Positions 8,833 through 18,613 of a DNA stretch of 64,000 bases are shown one piece after another. The stretch spans positions 124,001 to 188,000 of the forward strand of contig CAJYTK010000013.1 of assembly GCA_913777615.1 (NCBI GenBank), written 5' to 3'. The position numbers and the translations under genes are program-made. Each line of letters opens with the position of its first letter. Positions within the stretch are counted from its first letter, which is position 1. Under the pieces are notes generated by a model. The model was not told the origin of the DNA and searched no databases. It was given only the letters and a program-made list of their open reading frames with translations. Source of the DNA: an uncultured Agrobacterium sp. GTDB taxonomy: Bacteria; Pseudomonadota; Alphaproteobacteria; Rhizobiales; Rhizobiaceae.

Positions 8833-9987
8833 ATGCTAGATGCGCCTTACGTTCTTTTTCGTGACGATACGACCGGCACCGTGACACTGTTTACGGAGCC
8901 GGAGGAGATTATCGTTGCGCATGAGATTGACGCATTCTTTCCCGCCCTTGCGCGGATGGAGGCGGTCAGGGCTGAGGGCAAGTATTTAGCCGGCTATATG
9001 TCCTATGAGGCAGGATACCTTTTCGAGCCGAAGCTCGCACCCTTGGCAGAGGGGAGCCGACAGACACCGCTCCTGTGTTTTGGTGTCTTCAGCTCACCAG
9101 CCGGTGACATGACCCCTATGCCTAAGCCATTGAATATCCTGGCGGCTGACGCTTTGTTGAGCGATCTCAAACCCTCCTGGTCTTTCGCGGATTATGAAAC
9201 GCAGTTCAACACATTGCACCAGCATCTGCGCCAGGGAGATTGTTACCAGGCTAATCTTACTATGCCTGTCACCGGTCGGTGGCACGGTGATCCGCTTGCC
9301 GGGTTCTGGTCTCTGATCGACCGTCAGCCGGTGAAATATGGCGCCTTGATCGATCTTGGTGGGCCTGTGATTCTGTCGCGCTCTCCCGAACTGTTTTTCT
9401 CGGTCGATGCGGAGGGCTGGATCGAGACCCATCCGATGAAGGGCACCGTCAAGCGCGGATCGTCGGCGGAGGAAGATGCGGCTCTGATTGAGGCCATGGG
9501 CAAGGATGAGAAAACGCTTGCCGAAAATCGCATGATTGTCGATCTGCTGCGCAATGATATTTCACGGATCACGGAAGTCGGCACGCTACATGTGCCGAAG
9601 CTTTTCGAGATCGAGACCTATCCAACCGTCCACCAGATGGTCAGCCATGTGCGGGCCAAGCTGTTACCCGATGTGAGCATTGGTGATATCTTCGCCGCTC
9701 TCTTTCCCTGCGGTTCGGTGACGGGTGCGCCGAAAATGCGGGCGATGGAAATCCTGCACGATCTGGAAATCGGCCTACGCGATGTCTATTGCGGTGCCAT
9801 TGGACTCATATCGCCAAAGGGGGAAATGCGCTTTTCCGTGGCGATCCGCACCATTACTTTGTTCGACGATGGACGAGCGACCTTCAATGTCGGAGGCGGG
9901 ATCGTTTTCGATTCCACTGCGCAGTCCGAATATGACGAGTGCTTGCTGAAGGCGAAGTTCGCAGCTGGTAAGCGAAAACTCGGCTGA
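8833..9987 (+). CDS. pabB: Aminodeoxychorismate synthase component I (PabB-type)
   Basis: Chorismate-binding enzyme of 384 residues. The C-terminal domain carries the family signatures SRSPELFF, THPMKGTVKRG, ENRMIVDLLRND and PCGSVTGAPK. The PIKGT-type motif (here PMKGT) and the short N-terminal region point to PabB, making 4-amino-4-deoxychorismate for folate, rather than TrpE or a salicylate synthase. No PabA or PabC domain is fused and neither gene is adjacent. It follows tgt by 21 bases and may be the last gene of the queA-tgt run. Confidence 0.88.
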   Translation: MLDAPYVLFRDDTTGTVTLFTEPEEIIVAHEIDAFFPALARMEAVRAEGKYLAGYMSYEAGYLFEPKLAPLAEGSRQTPLLCFGVFSSPAGDMTPMPKPLNILAADALLSDLKPSWSFADYETQFNTLHQHLRQGDCYQANLTMPVTGRWHGDPLAGFWSLIDRQPVKYGALIDLGGPVILSRSPELFFSVDAEGWIETHPMKGTVKRGSSAEEDAALIEAMGKDEKTLAENRMIVDLLRNDISRITEVGTLHVPKLFEIETYPTVHQMVSHVRAKLLPDVSIGDIFAALFPCGSVTGAPKMRAMEILHDLEIGLRDVYCGAIGLISPKGEMRFSVAIRTITLFDDGRATFNVGGGIVFDSTAQSEYDECLLKAKFAAGKRKLG

Positions 9988-10028
9988 GCTGGTCAAACGC
10001 ATGAAGGTCGGATGAAGAGACGGCATCG

Positions 10029-10046
10029 CCGTCATGCAAGTGTCAT
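10029..10046 (+). promoter_or_regulatory. Pho box (PhoB-binding site)
   Basis: CCGTCAT-GCAA-GTGTCAT: two heptamers separated by four bases, each with one mismatch to CTGTCAT, the PhoB consensus of rhizobia and enterics. It lies 121 bases upstream of the phytase-like gene, which fits control by phosphate starvation. Confidence 0.75.
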
Positions 10047-10167
10047 ATCCTGCTCTTAGAGACAGTGCGCAGAAGGTACGCTTCGACATGCACCAAAACC
10101 ATGCGCGGCTGCGCGATGGGACATGTCGGAGAGACCATCTTTCTTTGTTTCTCAAGGATATCGCTCC

Positions 10168-11655
10168 ATGACATCATTCCGTTCCGTGACCTCTCGCGGG
10201 CTTGCCGCCGCGCTGGCGACATCGATCTTCATCTTTCCTGCCGCTGCGATGGCTGAAAGCAGCGCCACCGCAAATGGCGTCAGCTATGCTAACAAGGGTC
10301 TCGTCGCCATCGGGCGCATTCCCGCCAGCCAGCGCGACAAGTTGGGTGAAACCTTCGGCTCAGGTTCCGGCATGGCGATCGATGTCACCAGCTGGAAGAA
10401 GGATGGCGATGCCTATCGCGGTTCGCTATGGCTGTTGCCGGACCGTGGCTACAACGTCGAAGGCACGACGGATTATGATGCCCGCATCAACAAGATCGAT
10501 GTCACGCTGATGCCCGCAACGGGCGGCGATGTGGCTGCGGACAAGCAGCAGACGGGTGTTCAGGCGAAACTTGCCGATACGCTGCTTTTGACCGATGAGC
10601 AGGGCAAGAACATGACAGGCCTCGACCCGGAGGTAGGTACCCGTCCGGCGAGCGGCGCAACGCCAGTGCTGCCTTTTGCCTCTACCGGTAAGGTCTCTCT
10701 CGATGCCGAGGCTGTTGTGCGCCTAGCGGATGGCTCGTTCCTCATCAGCGACGAGTACGGACCCTATATCTATCATTTCTCTGCCGATGGTAAGATGATC
10801 TCGGCCACGCAGCCGCCAAAGGCGCTGCTGCCGATGCGCAAGGGTGAGATCAACTTCTCGTCCAACAATGTTGGCGAAGGCGGCAAGAAGCCTGATCCGA
10901 AGGATCCCGAAACCGGGCGCCAGAACAATCAGGGTCTTGAAGGCATGTCACTGACCCCGGATGGCAAATACCTCATTGCCGTTCTGCAATCGGCGACCCG
11001 TCAGGATGGTGGTGATTCCTCGTCGACTCGCGATCATACCCGCGCACTGGTCTACGATGCGAGCGATGTCGACCACCTGAAGCTTGCGCATGAATATGTC
11101 GTGCCGCTGCCGAAGTTCGAAGGCAAGGACAAGAAGCTCGTGGCAGCCCAGAGCGAAATTTTGGCGCTGTCCGACAAGGCCTTCCTGATGCTGGCGCGTG
11201 ACAGCAACAACGGTCAGGGCCTGAAGGGCGATACGTCTGTCTACCGTAAAATCGAACTCGTCGATCTTTCCGGCGCCACTGATATTGCCGGCGGCGAGTA
11301 TGATGACGTGAAAGCGGTTGCGCCCAAGGGCGCTCTGGACAGCGCCGTCAAACCCGCTCTTCTGCATGACTTCATCGATCTGAATGACAGCAAGGAGCTT
11401 GCTCGTTTCGGCCTGCACAACGGCGCGCCGAACGACAAGAACAACCTGTCGGAAAAGTGGGAAGCCATGTCAATTGCCAGCGCCATCGACGCGTCCGCAC
11501 CGGACGACTACTTCCTCTTCGTTGCCAATGACAACGACTTCCTGACGCAAGACGGATTCCAGGTCGGAAAGTCCTACAAGGCGGAAGGTGATGCGGATGT
11601 GGACACCATGTTCCAGGTGTTTCGCGTGACGCTGCCGGGCGTTACCAAGCGCTAG
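10168..11655 (+). CDS. Secreted esterase-like-activity-of-phytase family protein
   Basis: A 495-residue exported protein. An N-terminal signal peptide (about residues 1-30, ending AAAMAES) is followed by a beta-propeller-like domain of the family named esterase-like activity of phytase. Visible blocks include LLPDRGYN, SLDAEAVVRLADGSFLISDEYGPYIY, NQGLEGMSLTPDGKYL and DNDFLTQDGF. Family members are thought to release phosphate or act as periplasmic esterases; the substrate is not known. The ATG at 10168 has AAGGAT upstream and gives the signal peptide directly. The Pho box upstream suggests induction when phosphate is short. A terminator follows at 11676. Confidence 0.85.
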   Translation: MTSFRSVTSRGLAAALATSIFIFPAAAMAESSATANGVSYANKGLVAIGRIPASQRDKLGETFGSGSGMAIDVTSWKKDGDAYRGSLWLLPDRGYNVEGTTDYDARINKIDVTLMPATGGDVAADKQQTGVQAKLADTLLLTDEQGKNMTGLDPEVGTRPASGATPVLPFASTGKVSLDAEAVVRLADGSFLISDEYGPYIYHFSADGKMISATQPPKALLPMRKGEINFSSNNVGEGGKKPDPKDPETGRQNNQGLEGMSLTPDGKYLIAVLQSATRQDGGDSSSTRDHTRALVYDASDVDHLKLAHEYVVPLPKFEGKDKKLVAAQSEILALSDKAFLMLARDSNNGQGLKGDTSVYRKIELVDLSGATDIAGGEYDDVKAVAPKGALDSAVKPALLHDFIDLNDSKELARFGLHNGAPNDKNNLSEKWEAMSIASAIDASAPDDYFLFVANDNDFLTQDGFQVGKSYKAEGDADVDTMFQVFRVTLPGVTKR

Positions 11656-11675
11656 AGACAGATCGCTTTACAAGG

Positions 11676-11708
11676 GCCACGCCGAACACAATCGGCGCGG
11701 CTTTTTTT
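11676..11708 (+). terminator. Terminator after the phytase-like gene
   Basis: Stem CGCCGA/TCGGCG extended by GCC/GGC with a 6-base loop, followed by seven T from 11702. It lies 21 bases past the stop and between convergent genes. Confidence 0.9.
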
Positions 11709-11715
11709 ATGCGTC

Positions 11716-11982
11716 TCAGTCGTCTTCGACGTCGTTGAATTCCTGCGTGCCGGATGCAGTGGAATGGAACACCGGCACAAAGAGCCGCATATAGACGAGC
11801 TTGACGCTCCAGCCCTGTTCCAGGGCGTCCGCCCATGCTTGCTTGCGACCGGGCTTCTTGAAGCCTTTGGCAATCGCCTTCTTCTCGCTCTTGGCGAATG
11901 TCTTCGGTTGGAGAATGTTTTCAGGTGAGCAAAGGGCAAAACCCTTCTGAAAGGCCGGTGGCGGATTGGGTGTGATTGTCAT
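11716..11982 (-). CDS. Small hypothetical protein downstream of recG
   Basis: Not recognised. The 88 residues are soluble-looking with a basic middle (KTFAKSEKKAIAKGFKKPGRK) and an acidic end (QEFNDVEDD). No signal peptide or membrane span is present. It starts 5 bases after the recG stop on the same strand, so it is translated from the recG message. The close coupling and normal codon use support a real gene, but proximity does not show a repair function. Confidence 0.7.
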   Translation of the reverse strand: MTITPNPPPAFQKGFALCSPENILQPKTFAKSEKKAIAKGFKKPGRKQAWADALEQGWSVKLVYMRLFVPVFHSTASGTQEFNDVEDD

Positions 11983-11987
11983 GTCTA

Positions 11988-14093
11988 TCAGCCTGCGTGG
12001 AGGAAGCGGATGGCTTCGTCCCTGCGATGGAGGTAAAGCAGGGTTCTCAGGTTCCTGCCGCGCTCGCTGACGAGCTCGGCATCTTTTTCGATCATATAGG
12101 CGGCGTCCTTGCGGGCGATTTCAAGCAAGTCTGCATGGGCCTCGAGACTGGCGATACGAAAGCCCGGCGTTCCGGATTGGCGCGTGCCGAGAAGTTCGCC
12201 TTCGCCGCGCAGCTTCAGATCCTCTTCGGCAATCAGGAAGCCGTCTTCACTGTCGCGCAAGATGGAAAGCCGCGCCTTGCCGTTTTCGCTGAGTGGACCC
12301 TTGTACAGCAATATGCAGGTGGAGGCCTCGTCGCCACGGCCGACACGACCGCGCAACTGGTGAAGCTGTGCAAGGCCAAAACGTTCGGCGTGCTCAATGA
12401 CCATGATCGTTGCATCGGGCACATCCACGCCCACCTCAACGACGGTGGTTGCCACAAGCAGGCGCGTTTCACCGCTCTTGAAGGCCAGCATAGCGGCATC
12501 CTTTTCAGGCCCGCTCATGCGGCCATGGATGAGGCCGATATTAACGCGCAAGGATTGCGATAGCACCGCATGTCTTTCCTCCGCCGACATGAGATCGGAT
12601 TCCTCCGATTCCTCCACCAGCGGGCAAATCCAGTAGGCTTTCTTGCCTTCGGCCAGAGCGCCTCGCAGCCTGTCGACAATATCGCCGATCCGCTCATTGG
12701 GAATGGTGACCGTCTGGATGGGCTTTCGGCCTGCGGGCTTTTCCGTCAACTTGGAGACATCCATGTCACCGAAGGCGGCGAGAACGAGCGTTCGCGGGAT
12801 GGGCGTTGCCGTCATCACCAGCATATGCGGTGTTATGCCCTTGGCGGTGAGGCGCAGCCGCTGATGTACGCCAAAGCGATGCTGCTCATCCACCACGGCC
12901 AGAACGAGGTTTTTGTAAGTGACGCTGTCCTGAAACAGAGCGTGCGTGCCGATAACAATCTGCGCTTCGCCGGATGCGATGCGCTCCTCGATTTCGCGGC
13001 GCTCCTTGCCCTTGGTTCTGCCGGTCAGAACCTCGCAGGAGATGCCCGCAGCCGCGGCATATTTCGAGATCGTCGCGAAATGCTGGCGCGCCAGAATTTC
13101 CGTCGGCGCCATCAGCACGGCCTGACCGCCAGCTTCAACGGCGGTCGCCATGGCCATCAGGGCCACCAGCGTCTTCCCCGCGCCGACATCGCCCTGCAGC
13201 AGCCGAAGCATGCGGTCCTCGCCCGCCATATCGGTCAGAATATCCTTCACCGCAGCACTTTGGCTGTTGGTGAGCGAGAAGGGCAGACCCGCCAAAATTC
13301 GTGCGGCATAATCACCCCTGGCGCGGATCGGCTGGCCCGCGACCTTTCGCAGTCTTTGGCGAACGAGCGTGAGTGAAAGCTGGCCTGCCAGAAACTCGTC
13401 ATAGGCGAGCCTGCGGCGGGCAGGGGCTTGCGGATCGATATCGGCCCCATCGCGTGGATCGTGCAGTTCTCGGAAGGCATCCGCCACATGCGGAAAGCTC
13501 TGGCGCGTGGCAAGCGTCTCGTCGATCCATTCGGCAAAGACCGGCAGGCGCTGCAAAGCCGTATCGATGGCGCGTTTCAGTATCTTGGGCGAAAGCCCCC
13601 CCGTCATCGGATAGACGGCTTCCACCAGCGGTAGATTATCCGTCTCCGATACCTTTACCATGAAGTCCGGGTGAACCATGGAGGCGCGGCCATTGAACCA
13701 GTCGATCTTGCCGCTGACCATCACCTCCTCATCGATTGGAAGCGCTTTGGATAACCAGTCGCCTCTGGCCCGGAAAAAGGTCAGCGCCAGTTCGCCGGTC
13801 TCGTCATGCAGGAAGACGCGGTAGGGTGCGGAGCGATTGCCGGGGGGCGCAGGCTGATGCCTGTCGATACGTCCCTGAATGGTGACAATGGCGCCTTGGG
13901 GTGCAAGCGCGATACCCGGACGATTGCGCCGGTCGATGATATTGGACGGCGCATGAAACAGAAGGTCGATAACACGCGTGTCCTCGGCGTTCTCCCGGCC
14001 CAGAAGTTTCGCCAAGAGATCGGCAAGCTTTGGGCCAACGCCTGCAAGCGAAGAGACTGTGGCAAAAAGGGGATCGAGGATGGCGGGGCGCAT
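11988..14093 (-). CDS. recG: ATP-dependent DNA helicase RecG
   Basis: Remodels stalled replication forks and branched DNA. The 701 residues comprise an N-terminal wedge (OB-fold) domain and two helicase domains. Visible motifs are GDVGAGKTLVA (Walker A), VVDEQHRFG (DExH box), MTATPIPRT (motif III) and QLRGRVGRG (motif VI). The ATG at 14093 gives MRPAILDPLFATVSSLAGVG, the typical start; an in-frame ATG at 14129 would add 12 residues. It is divergent from sdhE-mfd, so two repair helicases share one upstream region. Confidence 0.96.
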   Translation of the reverse strand: MRPAILDPLFATVSSLAGVGPKLADLLAKLLGRENAEDTRVIDLLFHAPSNIIDRRNRPGIALAPQGAIVTIQGRIDRHQPAPPGNRSAPYRVFLHDETGELALTFFRARGDWLSKALPIDEEVMVSGKIDWFNGRASMVHPDFMVKVSETDNLPLVEAVYPMTGGLSPKILKRAIDTALQRLPVFAEWIDETLATRQSFPHVADAFRELHDPRDGADIDPQAPARRRLAYDEFLAGQLSLTLVRQRLRKVAGQPIRARGDYAARILAGLPFSLTNSQSAAVKDILTDMAGEDRMLRLLQGDVGAGKTLVALMAMATAVEAGGQAVLMAPTEILARQHFATISKYAAAAGISCEVLTGRTKGKERREIEERIASGEAQIVIGTHALFQDSVTYKNLVLAVVDEQHRFGVHQRLRLTAKGITPHMLVMTATPIPRTLVLAAFGDMDVSKLTEKPAGRKPIQTVTIPNERIGDIVDRLRGALAEGKKAYWICPLVEESEESDLMSAEERHAVLSQSLRVNIGLIHGRMSGPEKDAAMLAFKSGETRLLVATTVVEVGVDVPDATIMVIEHAERFGLAQLHQLRGRVGRGDEASTCILLYKGPLSENGKARLSILRDSEDGFLIAEEDLKLRGEGELLGTRQSGTPGFRIASLEAHADLLEIARKDAAYMIEKDAELVSERGRNLRTLLYLHRRDEAIRFLHAG

Positions 14094-14263
14094 GGGCTGC
14101 AAAATCGGGTAAGGCTGCGCCCATTGCAAGAGTGCTAGACGGATAAAGAGCGTTTATCACCGGCAGTTTTTATGCCCAATGCCGCATATTTGCACAAATA
14201 GCGGTTCCCAAGCGTTCCTGTCCTGTTCTATAGGAATGCGAAACCAACATACAGGTGAATGCG

Positions 14264-14575
14264 ATGACTGGACTGGTGCGCACGAGTGCCGACCTCGAAC
14301 CGAGGCGCCGGCGGATTCTCTATCGTTGCTGGCATCGCGGGATTCGCGAGATGGACCTTGTGCTGGGGCAGTTCGCCCAAGACAATATCGCCGATCTTTC
14401 GGACGCGGACCTCGATGAGCTGGAAGTCATCATGGCCGAGGAAGATAACGACCTCGTCAAGATGGTGACGGGCGCTCTGCCGATCCCTGAAAAATTCCAG
14501 ACACCTCTCTTCATGAAAATCGCCTCTTATCGCCCGGACTTCGATCCGGTCACATCCGAGACAACGAAAGCCTGA
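14264..14575 (+). CDS. sdhE: FAD assembly factor SdhE
   Basis: A small alpha-helical protein of 103 residues that promotes covalent FAD attachment to succinate dehydrogenase. The conserved surface motif appears as RRRRILYRCWHRGIREMD, where RGxxE is the flavinylation signature. Start chosen at the ATG (14264); an in-frame GTG at 14255 would add three residues. The stop lies 3 bases before mfd, indicating co-transcription, although no functional link to repair is known. Confidence 0.92.
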   Translation: MTGLVRTSADLEPRRRRILYRCWHRGIREMDLVLGQFAQDNIADLSDADLDELEVIMAEEDNDLVKMVTGALPIPEKFQTPLFMKIASYRPDFDPVTSETTKA

Positions 14576-14578
14576 TTT

Positions 14579-17500
14579 ATGATCGCCGGGATTGATGTGA
14601 AGCTGGTGGCATCGGCCGATACGCCGCTGACCATTGGAAATGTGCCATCCGGAATGGAGGCGCTTCTCCTGGCGGATATGGCGCGGGCGGGAACGTCTGT
14701 CGCCTATGTCATATCGGACGGGCACCGTATTGCCGATCTCGAGCAGATCCTGGGCTTCGTTGCGCCGGAAATCCCGGTGCTGACACTACCTGCCTGGGAC
14801 TGCCTTCCCTATGACCGCGTGTCACCAAGTGCGGACACCTCTGCGCGCAGGCTTGCGGCGCTGTCGGGGCTGATCCAGCATCAGAAGAAGCCGCATCCGG
14901 CCATCGTTCTCGTCACCGTCAACGCCATGCTGCAAAAGATGGCGCCGCGCGACATTATCGAGAGTCTGGCCTTTTCCGCCAAGCCGGGCAACCAGATCCG
15001 CATGGAAGACATCGCCGCGCGCCTCGAGCGTAACGGCTTTGATCGCGTGGCGACGGTGCGCGAAGTCGGCGAGTTTGCCGTGCGCGGTGGCATTCTCGAT
15101 GTCTTCGTCCCCGGCACGGAAGAGCCGGTGCGTCTCGATTTCTTCGGGGATACGCTGGAGAGCATCCGCACCTTCGATCCTGCCAGCCAGCGCACCATCG
15201 GTCAGGCCCGGTCGCTCGATCTCAACCCGATGAGCGAAGTGACGCTGACGCCCGATACGATCAGCCGCTTTCGCAAGAACTACCTGTCGCTCTTCGGTGC
15301 CGCGACGCGAGACGATTCGCTCTATCAGGCCGTCTCCGAGGGCCGCCGCTATGCGGGCATGGAGCACTGGTTGCCGCTTTTTTACGAAAAGCTGGAAACC
15401 GCCTTCGACTACCTCCAGGACTTTCGCATCGTCACCGATCATACCGCCCGCGAGGCCGCCGTCGAGCGCTCCAAGCTGGTGCATGACTATTTCGAGGCGC
15501 GGCGCAATTCCGGCCAGACCAAGGGCGCGACGCAAGGCGCACCCTACAAGCCGGTATCACCCAGCCAACTCTATATTGGCGGCAAGGGCTTCGATGAGGC
15601 GCTGAACGCGGTCAATGCGGTTCGCCTGACGCCGTTCAACGAACAGGACACCAACGACAGGCCGGTTGCCACGCTCGATGCGCATGTTGGCCCCCGTTGG
15701 GCAAAGCCGCCTGCTGAAGGTGGCGCGGAAGACCGGGTCAATGTCTTCGATCTCGCGGTCAAGCACATTGCCGAGCGGCGCTCGAAAGGCTGGAAGGTGC
15801 TGATCACCGGCTGGTCGGAAGGATCGCTCGACCGCCTGATGCAGGTTCTCAACGAGCATGGGCTGGAAAAGATCAAGCCGATCGCTTCGTTGAGAGAGGT
15901 GGAGAAGCTCGGCAAGGGGGAGGCGGCCTCCGCCGTTCTCAGCCTTGAGGCTGGCTTCGAGACGAGCTACGGGGCAAGCAATCTCGCTGTTATCGGCGAG
16001 CAGGATATTCTTGGCGACCGTATGGTGCGCCGCTCCAAGCGCCGCAAGCGCGGCGCCGATTTCATCTCGGAAGTTGCCGGGCTGGATGAAGGGTCGCTGG
16101 TCGTTCATGCCGAACACGGTATCGGCCGTTTCGTCGGACTGCGCACCATCGAGGCTGCCGGTGCGCCGCGCGACTGCCTCGAACTGCACTATGCCGATGA
16201 TGCGAAGCTTTTCCTGCCCGTCGAAAATATCGATCTTCTCTCCCGCTACGGATCGGATGCCGCGGAAGCGCAGCTCGACAAGCTTGGCGGCGGCGCATGG
16301 CAGATGCGCAAGGCGAAGCTCAAGAAGCGCCTGCTCGATATGGCAGGCGATCTTATCCGCATCGCAGCTGCCCGCCTGATACGCAAAGCTCCAGTCTTGA
16401 CGGCACCCGACGGCCTCTATGACGAGTTCGCGGCACGCTTCCCTTACGATGAAACCGAAGATCAGATGAATGCGATCGACTCGATCCGCGATGATCTGGG
16501 CGCCGGTCGTCCGATGGACCGCCTGATCTGCGGAGACGTCGGCTTCGGCAAAACGGAAGTGGCGCTGCGCGCCGCTTTCCTTGCGGCAATGAACGGCGTG
16601 CAGGTGGCCGTCGTGGTGCCGACCACGCTTCTGGCACGCCAGCATTTCCGCACCTTCTCCGAGCGTTTCAGAGGGTTGCCGATCCGTGTGCAGCAGGCCT
16701 CGCGCCTCGTGGGCGCCAAGGAACTCAATCTCGTCAAGAAGGAAGTGGCCGAAGGCAAGACAGATATCGTCGTCGGCACGCATGCGCTGCTCGGGCAGGG
16801 CATCACCTTTGCCAATCTCGGTCTCCTCATCATCGATGAAGAGCAGCATTTCGGCGTGAAGCACAAGGAGCGGCTGAAAGAACTGAAGAGCGACGTTCAC
16901 GTTCTGACGCTGTCGGCGACGCCGATCCCGCGCACCTTGCAACTGGCAATGACCGGTGTTCGTGAACTGTCGCTCATCACCACGCCGCCGGTGGACCGCA
17001 TGGCGGTGCGCACCTTCATCTCGCCTTTCGATCCGCTGGTGATCCGTGAAACGTTGATGCGAGAACATTATCGTGGCGGCCAGAGCTTCTATGTCTGCCC
17101 GCGTCTGGCGGATCTCGCCGATATCCATGCCTTCCTGCAATCGGACGTTCCGGAGCTGAAGGTGGCGGTGGCCCATGGTCAGATGCCAGCGGGCGAGCTG
17201 GAAGACATCATGAATGCCTTCTATGACGGCAAATATGATGTGCTTCTCTCCACTACCATCGTCGAATCCGGTCTCGATGTGCCGACAGCCAATACTCTGA
17301 TCGTCCATCGCGCCGACATGTTCGGCCTGGCGCAGCTTTATCAGCTGCGCGGTCGTGTCGGGCGTTCGAAGGTTCGCGCTTTCGCCCTCTTCACACTGCC
17401 GGTCAACAAGGTGCTGACGACCATGGCAGAGCGTCGTCTTAAGGTATTGCAGTCGCTCGATACGCTCGGTGCGGGCTTCCAGCTTGCCAGCCACGATCTC

Positions 17501-18088
17501 GATATCCGCGGCGCCGGCAATCTGCTTGGAGAGGAGCAATCCGGCCATATCAAGGAAGTCGGCTTCGAGCTTTACCAGCAGATGCTGGAAGAGGCGGTCG
17601 CTGAAGTGAAGGGCGAGGACGACGTCGTCGATACCGGCTGGTCGCCGCAAATTTCTGTCGGCACCTCCGTCATGATTCCGGAAAGCTATGTGCCAGACCT
17701 GCATCTGCGCATGGGTCTTTATCGCCGCCTTGGCGAGTTGACAGATCTCAATGAGATCGACGGTTTTGGTGCTGAAATGATCGACCGCTTCGGTCCGTTG
17801 CCGAAGGAAGTGCAGCATCTGTTGAAGATCGTCTACGTCAAGTCGCTCTGCCGTACAGCCAATGTCGAGAAGCTCGATGCCGGTCCGAAGGGCGTTGTCG
17901 TGCAGTTCCGTAACAAGGAGTTCCCGAACCCGGCAGCACTGGTCGGCTATATCGGCAAGCAGGGCTCCATGGCAAAAATCCGTCCCGATCACAGCGTGTT
18001 CCTGACCCGCGATCTGCCGACGCCTGAGAAGCGATTGGCGGGTGCGGCGATGATCATGACGCAGCTTGCCGAGCTGGCGAAATCGTGA
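14579..18088 (+). CDS. mfd: Transcription-repair coupling factor
   Basis: Removes RNA polymerase stalled at DNA lesions and recruits UvrA. The 1169 residues have the full Mfd layout: UvrB-like N-terminal domains, an RNA-polymerase-interacting domain near residues 490-560 (VVHAEHGIGRFVGL), a RecG-like translocase with GDVGFGKTE near 653 and IDEEQHFG near 754, and a C-terminal UvrA-masking domain. TATPIPRT and QLRGRVGRS are also present. It starts 3 bases after sdhE and is followed by a perfect 10-bp hairpin. uvrA lies elsewhere in this window. Confidence 0.97.
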   Translation: MIAGIDVKLVASADTPLTIGNVPSGMEALLLADMARAGTSVAYVISDGHRIADLEQILGFVAPEIPVLTLPAWDCLPYDRVSPSADTSARRLAALSGLIQHQKKPHPAIVLVTVNAMLQKMAPRDIIESLAFSAKPGNQIRMEDIAARLERNGFDRVATVREVGEFAVRGGILDVFVPGTEEPVRLDFFGDTLESIRTFDPASQRTIGQARSLDLNPMSEVTLTPDTISRFRKNYLSLFGAATRDDSLYQAVSEGRRYAGMEHWLPLFYEKLETAFDYLQDFRIVTDHTAREAAVERSKLVHDYFEARRNSGQTKGATQGAPYKPVSPSQLYIGGKGFDEALNAVNAVRLTPFNEQDTNDRPVATLDAHVGPRWAKPPAEGGAEDRVNVFDLAVKHIAERRSKGWKVLITGWSEGSLDRLMQVLNEHGLEKIKPIASLREVEKLGKGEAASAVLSLEAGFETSYGASNLAVIGEQDILGDRMVRRSKRRKRGADFISEVAGLDEGSLVVHAEHGIGRFVGLRTIEAAGAPRDCLELHYADDAKLFLPVENIDLLSRYGSDAAEAQLDKLGGGAWQMRKAKLKKRLLDMAGDLIRIAAARLIRKAPVLTAPDGLYDEFAARFPYDETEDQMNAIDSIRDDLGAGRPMDRLICGDVGFGKTEVALRAAFLAAMNGVQVAVVVPTTLLARQHFRTFSERFRGLPIRVQQASRLVGAKELNLVKKEVAEGKTDIVVGTHALLGQGITFANLGLLIIDEEQHFGVKHKERLKELKSDVHVLTLSATPIPRTLQLAMTGVRELSLITTPPVDRMAVRTFISPFDPLVIRETLMREHYRGGQSFYVCPRLADLADIHAFLQSDVPELKVAVAHGQMPAGELEDIMNAFYDGKYDVLLSTTIVESGLDVPTANTLIVHRADMFGLAQLYQLRGRVGRSKVRAFALFTLPVNKVLTTMAERRLKVLQSLDTLGAGFQLASHDLDIRGAGNLLGEEQSGHIKEVGFELYQQMLEEAVAEVKGEDDVVDTGWSPQISVGTSVMIPESYVPDLHLRMGLYRRLGELTDLNEIDGFGAEMIDRFGPLPKEVQHLLKIVYVKSLCRTANVEKLDAGPKGVVVQFRNKEFPNPAALVGYIGKQGSMAKIRPDHSVFLTRDLPTPEKRLAGAAMIMTQLAELAKS

Positions 18089-18100
18089 CGCCTGAACGCC

Positions 18101-18127
18101 GTTGGCGTCAAGATATCTGACGCCAAC
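18101..18127 (+). terminator. Hairpin after mfd
   Basis: Perfect 10-bp stem GTTGGCGTCA/TGACGCCAAC with a 7-base loop, 12 bases past the mfd stop. No T run follows, so it may be a weak or processed terminator. Confidence 0.6.
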
Positions 18128-18239
18128 TCGCATCCTTACACGGAATTAATCAAACGGACATGTGGCGGTAGCCATAGCAGGAGTAGTCTGTTCTTCATCA
18201 GCACAGGACAATGTGCTGGATCATTCAAGGAGCAGGACT

Positions 18240-18560
18240 ATGTGGACGTTGAAGAACAGATTTGTCACCGCTGGTCTGGTTGCTTTGACAATTGCGGGCA
18301 CCACAATTGCCACCACCAGCCAAGCTGAAGCACGCAACAATTTCGGCCGCGGCTTTGCCGCTGGCATCGCCGGTACGCTCGTGGGCGGCGCTTTACTATC
18401 GGCTGCGCATGACAGGCCTGTCTACACCACTCCGGTGTATGCTGAGCCGACCTATTACGGCCCGCCACCCGTCGTTTACGAACCCGTCTATCCCCGTTGC
18501 CACATTGCTTGGCGTCAGGACGGTTTTGGCGACATGTACCGTGTTCGCGTCTGCAATTGA
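18240..18560 (+). CDS. Small exported protein, glycine-zipper-like
   Basis: Not assigned to a named family. The 106 residues begin with a signal peptide (about 1-32, ending SQAEA). A Gly/Ala-rich stretch (GRGFAAGIAGTLVGGALL) resembles a glycine zipper, and a Pro/Tyr-rich region follows. A C-terminal pair of cysteines frames HIAWRQDGFGDMYRVRVC. An AAGGAGCAGG ribosome-binding sequence precedes the ATG at 18240. Likely an envelope protein; the function is unknown. Confidence 0.75.
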   Translation: MWTLKNRFVTAGLVALTIAGTTIATTSQAEARNNFGRGFAAGIAGTLVGGALLSAAHDRPVYTTPVYAEPTYYGPPPVVYEPVYPRCHIAWRQDGFGDMYRVRVCN

Positions 18561-18613
18561 TGCGCCGTAATATTTCAGGCCTTTAAAATATCAATTTGAA
18601 CTGACTGTGCCAA

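Noticed and set aside
15557-18133. Very long open frame antisense to mfd
   Set aside because: It mirrors mfd codon for codon, has no family signatures, and arises from the GC-rich third positions of the real gene.
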